From assembly GCA_030704615.1 (NCBI GenBank), contig CM060731.1:15066001-15130000 (forward strand): a stretch of DNA of 64,000 nucleotides, in the 5' to 3' direction. The DNA comes from Takakia lepidozioides. Its lineage: Eukaryota > Streptophyta > Takakiopsida > Takakiales > Takakiaceae. Below the pieces are notes generated by a model, which was not told the origin of the DNA, searched no databases, and saw nothing but the letters and a program-made list of their open reading frames with translations. The translations under genes and the position numbers were made by a program. Shown here piece by piece: positions 46,901-59,759 of the stretch; the stretch's first letter is position 1; each line of letters starts with the position of its first letter.

Positions 46901-49900
46901 AAAGACAGTCACATGAGAACACCTGGCCACAGATCCAAGTCATGGGAGACTAGATAGACTTACACAGCAACTGCAAGTACGCTAAGTTGGGGGTTTGGAT
47001 TCCACTCCAGGTAGCGGATGCGTGCACCCATGTCCCAGACCCTGCAACAGCGTCCCGTTTGCACCTCCCATAGGCGCACAGTCCCATCATGCGAGCCTTC
47101 ACAGTAATTTACAGCATTCAAGTTGGTTAGTGAGGGTTTTAGACATCCTGGGTCATGCTCATGAACATGGAAAGTATCTACTTAAGATAGATGCACAAAC
47201 CCAAACTGCCTGCCACATTAACCTCTACTTGGATAGTCACAACCTTCAGTTACAGGTACTTGGCAAATAGCAGTGAGCTATAAGCAGTGACATACAGCTC
47301 ACTGCTGACTGCTACCAAATTCACCATGTCTGTACCCACTGCTTCTCAAAAGGCAGAAGCAGTGAGCTAAAGGCACCAGTGGCAAGATATTATTGGTTAA
47401 ACAGTATCCATACTCCAGCATCCATGTGGCTCTCTCATGTAGTTCTAGATGCAATAGTATCACATCTCAGGCCTTAGAGATTGAGGTTACCAGAATCGAG
47501 CACAAGGCCAGGATATAAAACAGACTACTTGGCCACAGCTAGTGATTACAAAACACTTCTGGAAAAGACATGGGTAAGGCATCAGACTACTTTTAAAACA
47601 ATCAGCTGGCACCATACATTGCCATCATGTTAAGTCTTCTCATCCCTTGCCTTCACCACGTGACTCATCAAATCCCTCAACCTCACATGTATCTCTGCTC
47701 GAGATCTGGCGGCTCAAATATGACTGACGATTCTTTAGGAATTAGAGACCGATGTACAGAACAAGGGGGAAAAAAGATCGTTAACCTGAAGCCAGCCACT
47801 CCCCAGAAGAGTCGGTCGCAATAGATGACACAGCTCCTGTGTGCCCCCGGTACTCCAGAAAGCAGACTGTAGGGAATGGTTGCAAGTCCTTTGGCTTAGG
47901 CAGCTTCGGAATGAGAGTCTCTGGATCAATGTTGATCTGCATTGCCAGTTTAGACAAGACTGATCAAAGTCTCAGTCCCAGTATCAGTATTTCGAAGGAA
48001 AAGGAAATGTGATTAAGATGACAACAACCAAGTCAAGGATGCTGAATTGCATCTGTGAGACTCTTCTGTAACTTCAGCAAAGCCAATGAAGTCCTATGGG
48101 AGCCAGGCAAAAAATTATACTCACTGCCAAGGTTTTCAGCATTCACATTAGCAGCTCAGGAAAAACATGCTTTAATAGTAAGTGGCAATCGAACAGCACT
48201 GCAAAGAAAAGAGCATGATGTAGCCAAAAGAAGACTGACCCTTTTTTTCCTTGTCCGAGGACACAGATAGAGATCCAAGCAGCGCTCAAAACTCTCCTTG
48301 ATGAAATCTGCATATGCCGGAACCTTACGCAGTGATTCAAATCTGCAAGGATGGCAAGGGAAGCATGACCATAACTGAGAGAAAAACTCAGACCTATGAG
48401 CTGAGTTCACCATTATTCCCTGACCATAAAATCAGTGTCTGAGAATCTCAGGCAGCCTGTTGGGACAACAATTTGGTAAAGAATCATGACAGGAAGTTAC
48501 AAAAGCATAGAATGCATGAAGAAAGTATTTATCCCAGAACAGCCAAATCTAGACCAAAGGTATTTTTGAGCAATTAGGCACTTGGACTTCTGGTGGCAAA
48601 CTCTTCAAAGGGGCTAGATAATAACTTCAAGGAATTGAAGTAATCTGCCAGCAACACAACAATAGTGTACCCAGATGCGGTCCTACACCAAATACTCATA
48701 ACGGAACCCAGATAACATATTATAATTGGCATGTGGTACCATTCCCCAAGCTCATGCTATTAGTATCTGAACAGAGCTTTAAAGGAAATAAAGGACTGAG
48801 TTTATATAGCACATTTGGAGGGGTCAAAGTTAGGAGTTATATCTCCAATCCTCGACAGTGACATATGTGCAACCATCCAGCCAAATGCTGAAAAGGTAGG
48901 TGAAACCATATTCCTTGATAACACCTCGAAATAGACTCTGAATGCTGATGTCGTACCACTATCTAAGCTCATACTGTCAGTATCTCAACAGAGCTGTCAA
49001 CGGAATAATGAACTGAATTGATGTAGCACATTTGCGGGGGTCGAAGTTTTATCTCCAATCCTCAACAGTGATAAATAGAATTCAACAAATCCTTTCAATC
49101 AAGCAGGAGAATACCTTTTAGGGATAAATTTTGGGCGGTCTTCTTCATACATCAGCTCGTACGAATTTATCTCTTCTTGGGTGGGGATGTATTCTACTGG
49201 TGGATTGTATGATTCCTCATGTCCTGCATCAATGACCAATTCAAACAGATGAGAGCTACACGTCTTAGATCTCATGCCCCTCCATCATGCATGTATTCCA
49301 AAGCTAATGATAGGGAAGTGCAGAGGACCTCTTACCAGGTAGTTTCGGCTTTGGAGCAGGTATGTAGGCCAGGCCATTCGCAGTCTTGTCAGCAGTACGG
49401 AGGTCATCACCCCACAATAAGTAAAAGCGTGGTTTATCTTTCGGTTTTTCCAGCTTTATCCATCCCTTCCGCAGTGCCCGTACCAATTTCACCACCTGGT
49501 AGGTACATGCGTTGCAGCCAATTGTCAGAACAGTCTTCTCCTCTAAGATTGCCATTGACTAACTGATAGCAAATTTCTTTGGACCCACCATCTTGTGATC
49601 TTTCTTCAGCCTTAAATTGAGGCTTCAGCCCACCTACTTGAGACCCTTGGAGAGTAGTGTGCTATTGGACATGGGTATATTCTGGAAGGACCATGAATAT
49701 CTCCAGAGCCAATGCCTGCTATCCTCACAAGATTATCTGTGAAACTCAACTTCTGCATGATTCATGATGGAAGAGCACCCCATCCAATAAGCAATACGAG
49801 TCAATATTGCTACATCGAAGCCACGGAATCAGGAACTGTGCTCTGAGTGATCTGATTCCAGCAAACATTGCAAGCTTGACCTGTGTAACGATCACTTACG

Positions 49901-52424
49901 CCACTCTCAAGGGGGGTTAAAGAACGAGGGATCCGACCTTTTTCGCCTCCCACTTGGATGGGATGAAGCGTCGCTTGGGCTCCGGTGCACTTGAGAGAGG
50001 GTGCCCCTTGTCTTCCCACTCAAACCAGTCGATGTAAGGCTGTATACACAAAGAGACATACCTGATTTATTGAAGCATAGCCTGCTGTTTGGGATAAAGC
50101 AAACATGAAACTTAAACATCTGGTCACTGAAGTCTATGAACAGCCAAGAATACATTTCACACAAAAAGAGGATAGTGAATGGATACCTCGTATGGATTAA
50201 CTGAAGCATGAGGAATCCTGCCTTGCCGGATACGGCGAATCATGTCCACTTCCTCTCTTGTTAGCACCACCTCCTCATCATTATACTCATCATAAATTTT
50301 TCGCCTGTTAAACAAGCCCGTCAAAATCAACCCTTGTAAGTACCAAGGTTGTCAATGGCACTGTCCCCTTCAAGTGACATGGCTGAAAAAGTGCGTAAGC
50401 CAGTAGATTCTATACCAGTCCTTGGCATCATCAGTGCGAGCCAAAAAAGCATCAAGTTGATCGCGACGCTCCTTCTTTTTCAATTTCTTCCCCGCAATGT
50501 CGTAGCCTATATGTTCCTCATCTTTGTACCATTGCAGCGGCACATCTCCAACTGTATTTCTGGGTGGCGTCTGCCAATTAACAGCAAAAGAAACCCATGT
50601 TCAGATGTGCCTTCTTATGAGTTTCTGCTGTTGAAGGTCACAGTATGACAAAGGTATCTAGAGGAAAGGAGGCAACCAATCAATGCTGGAGATTATTGCG
50701 TGTGAAATGAAAATGGTGCCCCTTGATAGAGCAATGTTACCAAGAACGTCCCATTTATGAGTGGAACCCAAAATGAAGAAATTGAGGAATAATCATTGCA
50801 AGGTTCACAGATCCAATCACATTAGTAGTGAGCTAATCTGAAGGTGGCTACTTACTTGCAGAATTGCATGTTGGGGGATAGTGTAGTGCTCCTGTGACCC
50901 TAACACATTATCATGGCAGGGTCCATGTGCACTCACATAAAAGTTAGTTGGAATATTCTTCTCAAGGTTATACTGGAGATGCAAATAACTGCGATAAGGA
51001 AGTCTGTAACCTTGGCCGAGTTCATGGCTCTCAACAAAACACAGGCGGTAACTCACAGGTGACTAGCATTACGAGGACGGACTGCATTTTCTGCAGGTAG
51101 GGCAAAGCTTAAGGGCCCCAGGCCATTCATGTCTGTAACTCACCAAACCACAGAACAGCATTGTCAAGTCTTTACCAATGGGGCCCAGACTTGGAAAAAT
51201 GTACATCTTACTGCAGTATTCTGACTTCTTGCTATCATCCTGAATGTACAGATTCATAGCAAATGTCTCCAAAATACACCTATAGTCCTGCAGCTTCAAA
51301 CTTGACCCATTGGGAGCCATCACCAGTATGTTGAGAAACTTGAAGACTTTGCCTTGTATATTAACAGGATACTTGTGGAGCCTACATCAGCTATAGGCTT
51401 CACTCCATCTAATCTGTTTCAGATCAACACTATTGCTCCCACCATCATGGAGACCTATTTTACACACTGGAATGAAGTAGAACCTGGTTACAGATATAAA
51501 TCCTTTAGAAAAGTGCTTGATACAGGATCCTCTAACATCACACATAGGTATTCTATGTGTCCCTGTCAAATGGCAATTTCAGTCAATCTTGTATGAGTGC
51601 ACCGAAGGCAAGGTACAAGAAGGAAGTGTGTAGACCTGTGAATGTCGGCTAATGGCAAAACCCAGTTACACCCAGAGTGTCTTATCCTGGAATCATCCCC
51701 CTTTTCTGGACATGTTCCAGTAGAGAGACCCTAGGCCCTAAAGTACAGGTATCACTAGAAGTGCGAAGTAATAAAAATCCAAGGGTCTGCATTCGTACCC
51801 ACCTCGTCCTCTGAAGAATCACTCTCCTCAGCTGTCAAGGGCCTGTCACCATCATCCTCTGCTGTTTTTTCAGTGTCAAGACCATTTTCTGAATCCCCCT
51901 CCAAGTTGGCTGCAGCTCTTTCGTTAGCATCCATGTACTCCTCCATAGCCTCTCGAATCTCCGCCTTCAGCTCGTCATCTTCCTCCCCTCCTTCCTCCTC
52001 ACTTGTCTCGCCCCCCTCGAAATCTTCAGATCTGTCCCGACCACCACATTCTTACAATTAATTAAGGATTTTCGGTGCTCATCATCAGGTATTGGAGGAA
52101 AACAGTGCTGGATACGCAGGAGATCCAAGATAAAATTAACCTATCCGAGTTGGCCTCCTCTCCCTCGTAGTCACCATCCGAATCCTCGTCTGTCGAAGCC
52201 CCACCATTCGAAACCCCAACAGCTCCTTCTCCCTCCTCATCACTTGCATCCACGCCATTGGCACCGTCGCTCGCATTTCCATCAACTTCGGCCTCACTAT
52301 CATCACTCGACACTACAATTATCTCTGGAATAGCGCCTTCACCATCGGCAATGCCAGACTCGGTCACAGGAGATGGAGGTCCAGCAGACCTCAGCTTGCG
52401 CTTGGCAACTACTACCTTGGCCAT
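43917..52424 (-). CDS. BOP1: BOP1/ERB1 WD-repeat ribosome biogenesis protein
   Basis: Component of the PeBoW (BOP1-PES1-WDR12) complex for 27S/32S pre-rRNA processing in the nucleolus. Seventeen exons: 52141-52424, 51803-52031, 50416-50570, 50187-50304, 49938-50039, 49336-49495, 49115-49223, 48240-48342, 47786-47936, 46964-47096, 46567-46676, 46198-46265, 45635-45682, 45078-45331, 44887-44971, 44423-44601, 43917-44002. The acidic N-terminus leads to the BOP1NT domain ([46 protein letters not shown]), then WD repeats ([33 protein letters not shown]) and the terminal [14 protein letters not shown]. All phases close except exon 14, where a 7-bp tandem duplication (45299-45312) breaks frame. Without it the protein would be about 788 aa. 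Introns are 83 bp to about 1.2 kb. Confidence 0.93.
45299..45312 (-). repeat. 7-bp tandem duplication in BOP1 exon 14
   Basis: The plus strand reads GTGTTGC twice in tandem. The exon is 254 bp, whereas flanking phases need a length of 1 mod 3; 247 bp satisfies this. Reading changes from the conserved GEGNTRAVL to a different frame within the duplication. Confidence 0.85.
47265..47312. repeat. Inverted repeat in BOP1 intron 9
   Basis: AGCAGTGAGCT and AGCTCACTGCT face each other about 20 bp apart, and AGCAGTGAGCTAAAG recurs near 47370. It could form a hairpin; nothing suggests a function. Confidence 0.5.
48747..49072 (+). repeat. Direct duplication of about 120 bp in BOP1 intron 7
   Basis: 48747-48870 and 48957-49072 are diverged direct copies sharing AAGCTCATNCT, then CAGTATCT, then AACAGAGCT, then TAGCACATTTG, then TATCTCCAATCCTC. 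Not coding. Confidence 0.7.
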
Positions 52425-53001
52425 TTGGCTTGACTAAAAACACCTTCTCTAGTCCTATCCCCCTGCCTGCATCTGATACTGCAAAGAAGCATTCCTAAAC
52501 CCCGATGCCCACATCTTTCCTGTGAATGCAACACCTCTGCTTCCAGCATGAGGCAATCTGGTAGGGTTTTACGCGCACAGCCTTAAACCCTAATTCCCAG
52601 CCTCGCGCCGTCAAAGAAAGAAGATCTTCATTTGAAGAGTTAAAAATGTTTGAAATTATTCTGTTTCGCTAAAACACAACTCCGTAGTAACTGTGGCGCT
52701 GATCGCAGTGGGCCAGACTTGTGAGATCTGATGTCTCGAAGAAAGGGAGGACATTGGTAGAATCTGATGGTCTGGTGCTCTCAGAATTGAGTTGGGTTTC
52801 GGTGGAATTTCTTTCGGAGATGTGTTCTTATGATTAGATGAGCTCTCTTACAAGTTCAACCAAACAAGTTAGGCAAGCAGGCCTGGAATTCGTTGAGCTA
52901 CAAGTGCGGTTTCACCAAGAAATGCACAGAAACCAACCCGACATCGAATTGAGGCGAGAATGGAGGCTGGACGTTTCATATGCTCTTGAATTCCAGCTGT
53001 G
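52425..53001. promoter_or_regulatory. Shared 577-bp divergent promoter, BOP1 / ADAT1
   Basis: The start codons of BOP1 (minus, 52424) and ADAT1 (plus, 53002) face away from each other over 577 bp with no other gene. Near 52560-52595 the strand carries AGGGTTTTA and TTAAACCCTAATT, telobox-like words (AAACCCTA) common in plant ribosome-biogenesis promoters. Transcription starts are not defined. Confidence 0.65.
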
Positions 53002-56000
53002 ATGGGTAGTCAAGGAGAGGCAAGGGGATGGGGAAGCATTGTTGGAGAGTTAGTCCAGGCCAAGTATGAAGCTTTGCCCAAAAAGGGAAAACCGCAGGGG
53101 CTTGAAACCACTGTACTAGCTGCCTTTCTTCTCTCTTCCTCTGGTCAGGTGCGGGTGGTCTCTCTAGGGACCGGGACGAAATGCATCGGACGCTCGCGCA
53201 TGAGTCCAAATGGAGATGTCGTTAATGATTCCCATGCTGAAGTCATTGCCAGAAGAGCCCTCCTACGGTTTGCTCGATCCTCATGACCACAATTTCTTAT
53301 ACATTTAGAGAGGAAGAGAGACCGGGATGGAAGCGATGAAAAAGTATGATTTACTCATTGAATGTTCACTGCTTCCCTGGTGTGGCCTGGCCAGGTTCTT
53401 GTATTCCGAGATTGAGCGCCTCTGGCATCATGACTCCGATTATGATGATTTGAAGCCAAGCTTCTCCAAATTGGTCGAGAGCAAACAACTCTCTCCGTCA
53501 ATTTTTCAGTGGATTGGGGAAATTGGGGACGACAGGAAATGTCAACTGCTCCCAGGGCTTGAGTTCCATCTCTACATCAGTCAGCCTCCCTGTAACACTT
53601 CTTATATTACACTTTGTCAATTTGGCAGTGCCCCCACTGAGCTGTGAATATGCAACACTTCAATCTCCAGAGCTGAAAGATTTTAGATTACATTATGAAT
53701 GTTGTATATAGGGATATAATTCGGTTGTAGGCGAGTTTCATTCATGATAAAACATAGTGTGTGATGGTTGTAACAATATTCTCTTTGGCAAACTTGGTAA
53801 CAATTCCACGACAGCTCCGTTGCTGCAGGTGGAGATGCTTGCATATTTCCGGTGCCGACAGTCCCTAGCGAGCTTGCTGAAATTCAGACTGAGGATTCTG
53901 TTACATCTTTTCCTCCTTCTACCTGGCCCTCTCACAGTCTTTCGAGCGATCCATGTGGACACACAATTGTAGTTACGAACATAGGTGGAGTAGGCGCACC
54001 TGGACCAGAGGAGGTTCCTCTGAAGGAAACAGAGCAGCTAAGAAGTGAAACTCAACTTCAAAGATCCATTCCTGGCAATCATAAAGGTGCAATGGAAGTT
54101 TCTATTCAGTCTCTGGCAACATTCAAATGATGGTCCAATGGGGGTAATGGGTTTTGGCTGGCAGCATTTCTATCCTCTCAGAGTTGATTTCATGATTGTG
54201 GACCATCCATTTGCAGTCAACAATTTATTTTCACTTGCTTGCAAACATAGTCCAGTAAAGTCATATTTTTGGAGCACCTGACAGGATTCAGAAAACTTAA
54301 ACAGACTCATGTGACCCATGGATGCATTGGCTGGTGCAGTTATTGTAAAACAAACTGGTGCCAAGCTCACCAGATTGGATGCAAATGCTAGTATTGAAGA
54401 AGCTCAAGCAGCAGAATGCCAAGCGAGGCTTTCTGGTCAGAGTATCTATGGTAAGCGGACACCTCTTAAACATGTGCCTGAATAATTACATATGTTTGCC
54501 GTTAGCTGCACACCTAAAGTTTCCTCTCTAGCCTTCCTTTCGCATCCTGCTGTTGGATCTTGAGCTTTCTAATGCAGAACAACCCTATTCACCCTGTTTG
54601 ACTCAATAACCATCAGCCCTCCATGCCAAGTTTGAATGCTGACATTCCCTGAATCAGGGTTCTTCCATCCCCTCGTACATTGGAAATCACCGCTCTCCGC
54701 ACCATTTATCGTTGTGAGGCATTTGAAGCATTGATAATGCAGGCATTGTGACTGAGCATGATGAACTGACTGGTGGTCATCTTTGGAACCTAATGTGGAT
54801 CGACATATGGACAATGACAAGGAGACTTGTGTCTTGGAAAGTGGGGTGGTAGAAGATGAAGGTATGCAAGCAGCAGGAGTGGCAAGAAGAAAGCCTGGGA
54901 GGGGGGATGTCACCATGTCCATGAGCTGCAGTGACAAACTGGCGCGTTGGAATGTGGTTGGCCTTCAAGGTTATTGCCATTTAGTACTACTCTCCCATAA
55001 GCTCTCTGCACCTCCCTGGATATTGGGGACATGGCAAGTCCAAAGCAAACACAGGGTGTAGGGTCCTAAGGCTATGGTGATCGCAGTCTCATCTCTTATG
55101 ATGCCTTGGGTAGTGAAATTCTTTGATTGGCTTTGGACAAGCTAGTGTGCCATAGAGTATCATACCTTGCCTAGCAGCAAGACAGCAATGCCCACTTATT
55201 GTAACAGAGACCTTGGTGTTGGTTTCAATCCCTATTACTTGTTTTGTAGAGGTGAAATTCGATATCATCTCATACCCTTGGAATCACCTTATAACCTCGT
55301 GTCTTATTGCAAACAGTCTCATTATCATGTGAATTGTTAATTTGGTCAATATTCCTCCTTCTAACACATTAGTTTGTCCCTCTTGTACAATCGTATTGAT
55401 TATCGCAGGGGCGCTTCTCTCTCACCTCCTTGTGGAACCTATCTACCTCTCTTCTGTCACAGTTGCTGGTGACACATCTACTGCCAAGTTATCAGGAGCA
55501 CCAAGTCCTGCACACCTTGGAGAAAAGTCCTTATTTCCAGACACTGAAGAAAAGGGTAGCCTTTTGGGACACAGTACACGGTTTCCAGGAGTGGGAGGAG
55601 TGGGACTTCCGGCACTGAAGAGGGCTCTGTACAGTCGTTTGGTTCCTATAGGGAGCCATCTCTCTGCACCTTTCAGATTGAATGCAGTAAGTTGTAACGG
55701 TTATGCAAAGTTCTGAGTCTGTTGCTTTTAGTGTCTAGATATTCTTGGCAGTAACTGTGGTGGTCACTAGGACATGTTGAGATCTCTTCCAACACAAAAA
55801 ACATCATGCCTCAGTGATTGATACTCAAACTGGTCTAAGCAGGGTAGCAAATTGTTGAGAATGTGGAAAATGTTGGCTGCAGCCACTTCTATGGATTGCT
55901 CCAGCCCCGCCAGAAAGGTTTAGACGACCCCTTCATGGCTCAGATTTCTTGGCTTGCGGGTTGGTCCACCAGTCTTCTTTGCTTGGTCTAATGTTTATTT

Positions 56001-57406
56001 TGATGGGTGGTGGAGAGGTTACAATTTTCTCCATGCTGTTGTTTAGATAAGCAGGTAGCTTGTGTCCTTTTTCTTTTGTGGGTGTTTCTTGTATTGTATC
56101 GGGACGAAGGTTGAGGTCCTTCTTCAGAGACCAGAAGAGGTCGTACTGTCCATTAGTTTCTGAGACGTTCCTTTTGTAAGTTGAACACTGAGATTGCTTG
56201 GTTGACATTTCTGATTGTAGATATTCAATCAGCTGGGATGCATCAGGACAGCATGAGGTTGTTCTCGGAACAACAGGTAGAAGGCAGGGAACATCAGCCA
56301 AGGGAGCTCTCTACCCTGCTACACGATCCTCCCTCTGCAAGTAATCTCTTCTCATAGTCAATATTGTCTCTCTCTCAGCTCTGTGGCTGTGGGGAGTTCC
56401 AATTGACACTGCTTCACATTGAAAGCCAGTTTCCATCTAATCCTTCGTGCCCAAATCACCAGGCTATGGGAAATTACAGTTAACTTGAGTGTTGATCTTG
56501 GTTGTAGGCCTTTCTTGAAACATAGAATGTACTCATAAGACGTTGTTTGTAGCCTTTCTTGAAAATTAGAGATCGTGTAGTTGCATCCATTATACCCCTT
56601 TTACCTTCCAGGCTTTTAGTTATGCTGTTCGTGCTTTCTCTGCTTCTCCACTCCTTTGTGCTCCCATCCATTTTTCTCTCCAAAAACTTACGTGGGACAG
56701 TGTACTGTTTGAAAGATGTAGTACCTCCATTTGCCTTGTTCACAGAACTCTTGGGCCCTCATCTGCAAGATGAATTCCACAGTTGGTGAAGTGGCTGGAG
56801 AACTGGGCAAAGTGCATTGTATTGACTCTTTATGGCAAATGTATCTGTACAGGAGGGCTTTTCATGAACATTTCCTTCATTTGCTTCGTCATTTTCTACC
56901 TATTTCAAGTATGGCTGAGCTCTCATATCTTGACATCAAGGTATTTTGAATAGGTTTCACTCCTTTGTTTATTGAAATACATCTTCCTGTAATGAAATTC
57001 CACCGATTGATATCTTCTGTTTTTCTAGAATGGTGCGTCAAATGGCCCTATTATTAGCCCTATTACTGATTCTCTGTCTGAGGTCTTCATACACAAAATT
57101 CGTCTATCAGGTCATGTATTATGTGCAGCCTTTGCATGGATAACCTAGAGGTCAGGAGACATTGTGCACTGAAAGTGATTATGCACTAAAAGTTACACTG
57201 GCTCCAGTTGTGGCTTTCTTTTGTTTACAGAACCACTAATATGCAGAAGATTCTCTTGCATGCAGGTCAATGCAAAGGCCTATGCGAATGCTTTGAAGAT
57301 CCTCTTGACCAATCCTTCCCCTCTTCAGGATTGGCTAGTAAAACCCATGTCTTTACAATCTTTCATGGCCACAGCATCTACTGCAAGTGACACAGAAAAG
57401 ACTTGA
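53002..57406 (+). CDS. ADAT1: tRNA-specific adenosine deaminase 1 (ADAT1/TAD1)
   Basis: Converts adenosine-37 of tRNA-Ala to inosine. Ten exons: 53002-53267, 53395-53591, 53829-54086, 54340-54450, 54743-54969, 55409-55686, 55883-55959, 56221-56340, 56853-56940, 57266-57406. Zinc/catalytic motifs are [16 protein letters not shown] (exons 1-2), SQPPCGDACIF (exons 2-3) and [17 protein letters not shown] (exon 5), followed by [19 protein letters not shown] and [17 protein letters not shown]. Phases close across all introns except inside exon 5, which needs one more base; the reading shifts at a T run near 54780 (GGHL to EPNVD). With that base the protein is about 587 aa. The start is ATG 53002, just before the conserved [18 protein letters not shown]. 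The first base of exon 2 completes the Arg codon of RALLRF. Confidence 0.92.
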
Positions 57407-59759
57407 TACCTGATGAAAGCCTGTGTGGGAAAACAAAGCCTTACCGCTTCGGGTGCTTAGGCTGATTGTCTCCCAAGCTTTTGAGCAGATGTGTGTTTGA
57501 CGTCTTCCAGCCACAGAAGGCAAGTGGTCACTTTACTTGTTACCTCTGACCCTGCAAGCAAAAGCAGATTTGAATCTGCTCTTCAAGCCTGGCAAGAGGG
57601 GGCATCCATTGCATGAATGATAGGAGTACCAGCTTAGGTGGCATAAGTAAATGCACGCTTTTCCTAGTCCTTGATGGGTTCAAGCTTAGAGTCTAAGTGG
57701 GTTGCAACTCTGTTTGTAAGGGTAGTATTGTCAAGGCCTTGTTACAGGACAAGTAAGTTGCTAGAAAAGGTCTTCCATCGAAAGTAAGGTCACAATTGTG
57801 GCCCAGCCTCGGCCAGGGGAGAGGGCAAGTCCAAAGCTGTGGCAAGAGGACAAGTCCGAGGCCTTTTGACTTGAACCATGTGTTGTCATCTTCAGCTTTC
57901 TTGTGTCAAAGGAAGCACACAGAAGACTAGAAAAATATAATCTTCCTGCAACTTGGCTGCAACAGGACATTGACAATTATTACAGAAGAGATGCCAATGA
58001 AATGTTCATGACATTTTTCCAGACAAATATGCATGCATGTTGAAGTGTGTAGTGCCTTGGCAAAACTTTGACAAACAGACATGTTCAAAAACACAGTAAA
58101 TGGCTGGGCTCAGAGAAATGTAATTGATAAATACCTTAACCCTTCACTGCTTGTAGGTATCTTTTCTTTTAACCAGAATTCACTTACCTCTACCTAGTAC
58201 ATTGAGTCTATTTACCTAACTATTTACATCCAGAAAAGTGAACCTTACAGAAGTGATTTTACCTCCCACATGTGACATGCACACACCTAATCTTGGAGAA
58301 ATTCACCATATTTGTCAATTATAACGTTCTTTTTTAAAGGGGACTTTGCCATTTTATCAAAAAACAGGGAAAAAATAATCCGATGGGAGACCGTTAAGCA
58401 TGCTAGAGACGGGGGGATACCACCCGTAATAAAGATCTAGAGTCATAAAAGGAAACCGGAACACAGCGAATAGGTAGAAAGAAAAGGTCGAGAGCAGTCG
58501 AAACACAGTTTGTAGAGGTTCAGGACGTTAGCAGAGCAACTAAAAAACAAACTCCGGTGTTTAGTAAAATCAAGCTGAGCCTTAAGGTCAATTGGCGCCA
58601 TCGCAAGGTGCCCATCCCTCGGATCAAATCTCAGCTCGACTTCAGTGGGGAACTCTTAGCTCTTTATTATCGTGTTTGAATTTCCTCCTCCTGTACTTGG
58701 TTCAGTTTATTCCATCTCCCTATGCCTCACTTTGGGCCCGTTGTTGCCTTTGCTCCTTCTTTTCTTCCTTCTCCTTTTAGCTCTGGGTTGTGTTCATGCT
58801 TTCACAGCCCTTTTTCCCTGGTACTCTTGTTCCCTTAATTTATTTTTCGGGCTGGTTCCCATGTTTACAAAACAAAAAAAAAAACCCTTTATATGCATGT
58901 ACACCCTCAGACGGCCATGGAACGTCTCTCCCACCAGTTTTTTCAAGGTCAGAGATTCCCTACATAGCCACATCAAAGTAACCACACATGGTAGTGGAGT
59001 TGCAGCACTGGAGTTAAAGCTATGACAAAAGCACAGAAGAGTGCAGCATTTCAGTATTTTCCCACAATGCACGAAAATGTGATCAATGTTAAGATACCCA
59101 TGGAAATCAGACCTTGCAAACTATATCACAACGTGTGCTAATCCTGCATCGCAAATCTAACAGCATTTTAATCACTTCTAGATCGGGAACTAATTTAGTC
59201 ACTAACATGGGTTTCTGTATTCTGGGAGCTCTTCGAGGCAACCCATGCAACTGGCAAAACAGGGGTTTGTTAAAAACCTTCTAGCTGGGGGTTCCAGTTA
59301 GCTACGGACATGGCCTGATTAAAGCCACAGATAGCATTGCAAAGTCTCCTTCTAGAGTGTTATTGGGCTGTTGTGGTCCAATACTGTCAAGAATTCTTGG
59401 CCAAATATATGGCCTGAAGAATGATCTCTGGCAAAAATCAACAGGGATTGTGGACAAGTCAATGGAATTTGGCTTCACTAGTACCAGGAAAATCTACCAC
59501 TCAAATGACTAGCGAGAGCGAATTTGAGAGCCTTCCAGGAAGCTCTCTTATGCTATCGGAAAGGAACTTTGCCTTAATAACCTGTAACTTCAAGATCCAA
59601 TGCCAAGGCTTTAAGCCACCCCAAACTGAGCCTCCTACCAGACTTGAACCAAAATCAAGCCAGACAGCTCCACCTGGAAAATTACTAACAATTGCCTCTG
59701 CCAGACAATGGTTATCGAATAGGCTGGGTGACAAACGGGGGCACCCTCAAAGCGACCCT
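57407..59759. other. Convergent intergenic region, no gene recognised
   Basis: Lies between the ADAT1 and MGDG synthase 3' ends. It includes T- and A-rich stretches near 58330 and 58870 and a plus-strand frame at 58592-59025 dominated by Leu/Phe/Ser low complexity. No conserved motif or splice-consistent exon was found. Confidence 0.5.

Noticed and set aside
55933-56301. Minus-strand frame of 122 codons
   Set aside because: It is antisense to ADAT1 exon 8 (56221-56340) and adjacent intron; phase arithmetic supports the plus strand.
58592-59025. Plus-strand frame rich in Leu, Phe and Ser
   Set aside because: Low-complexity pyrimidine-rich DNA with no conserved motif or splice context.
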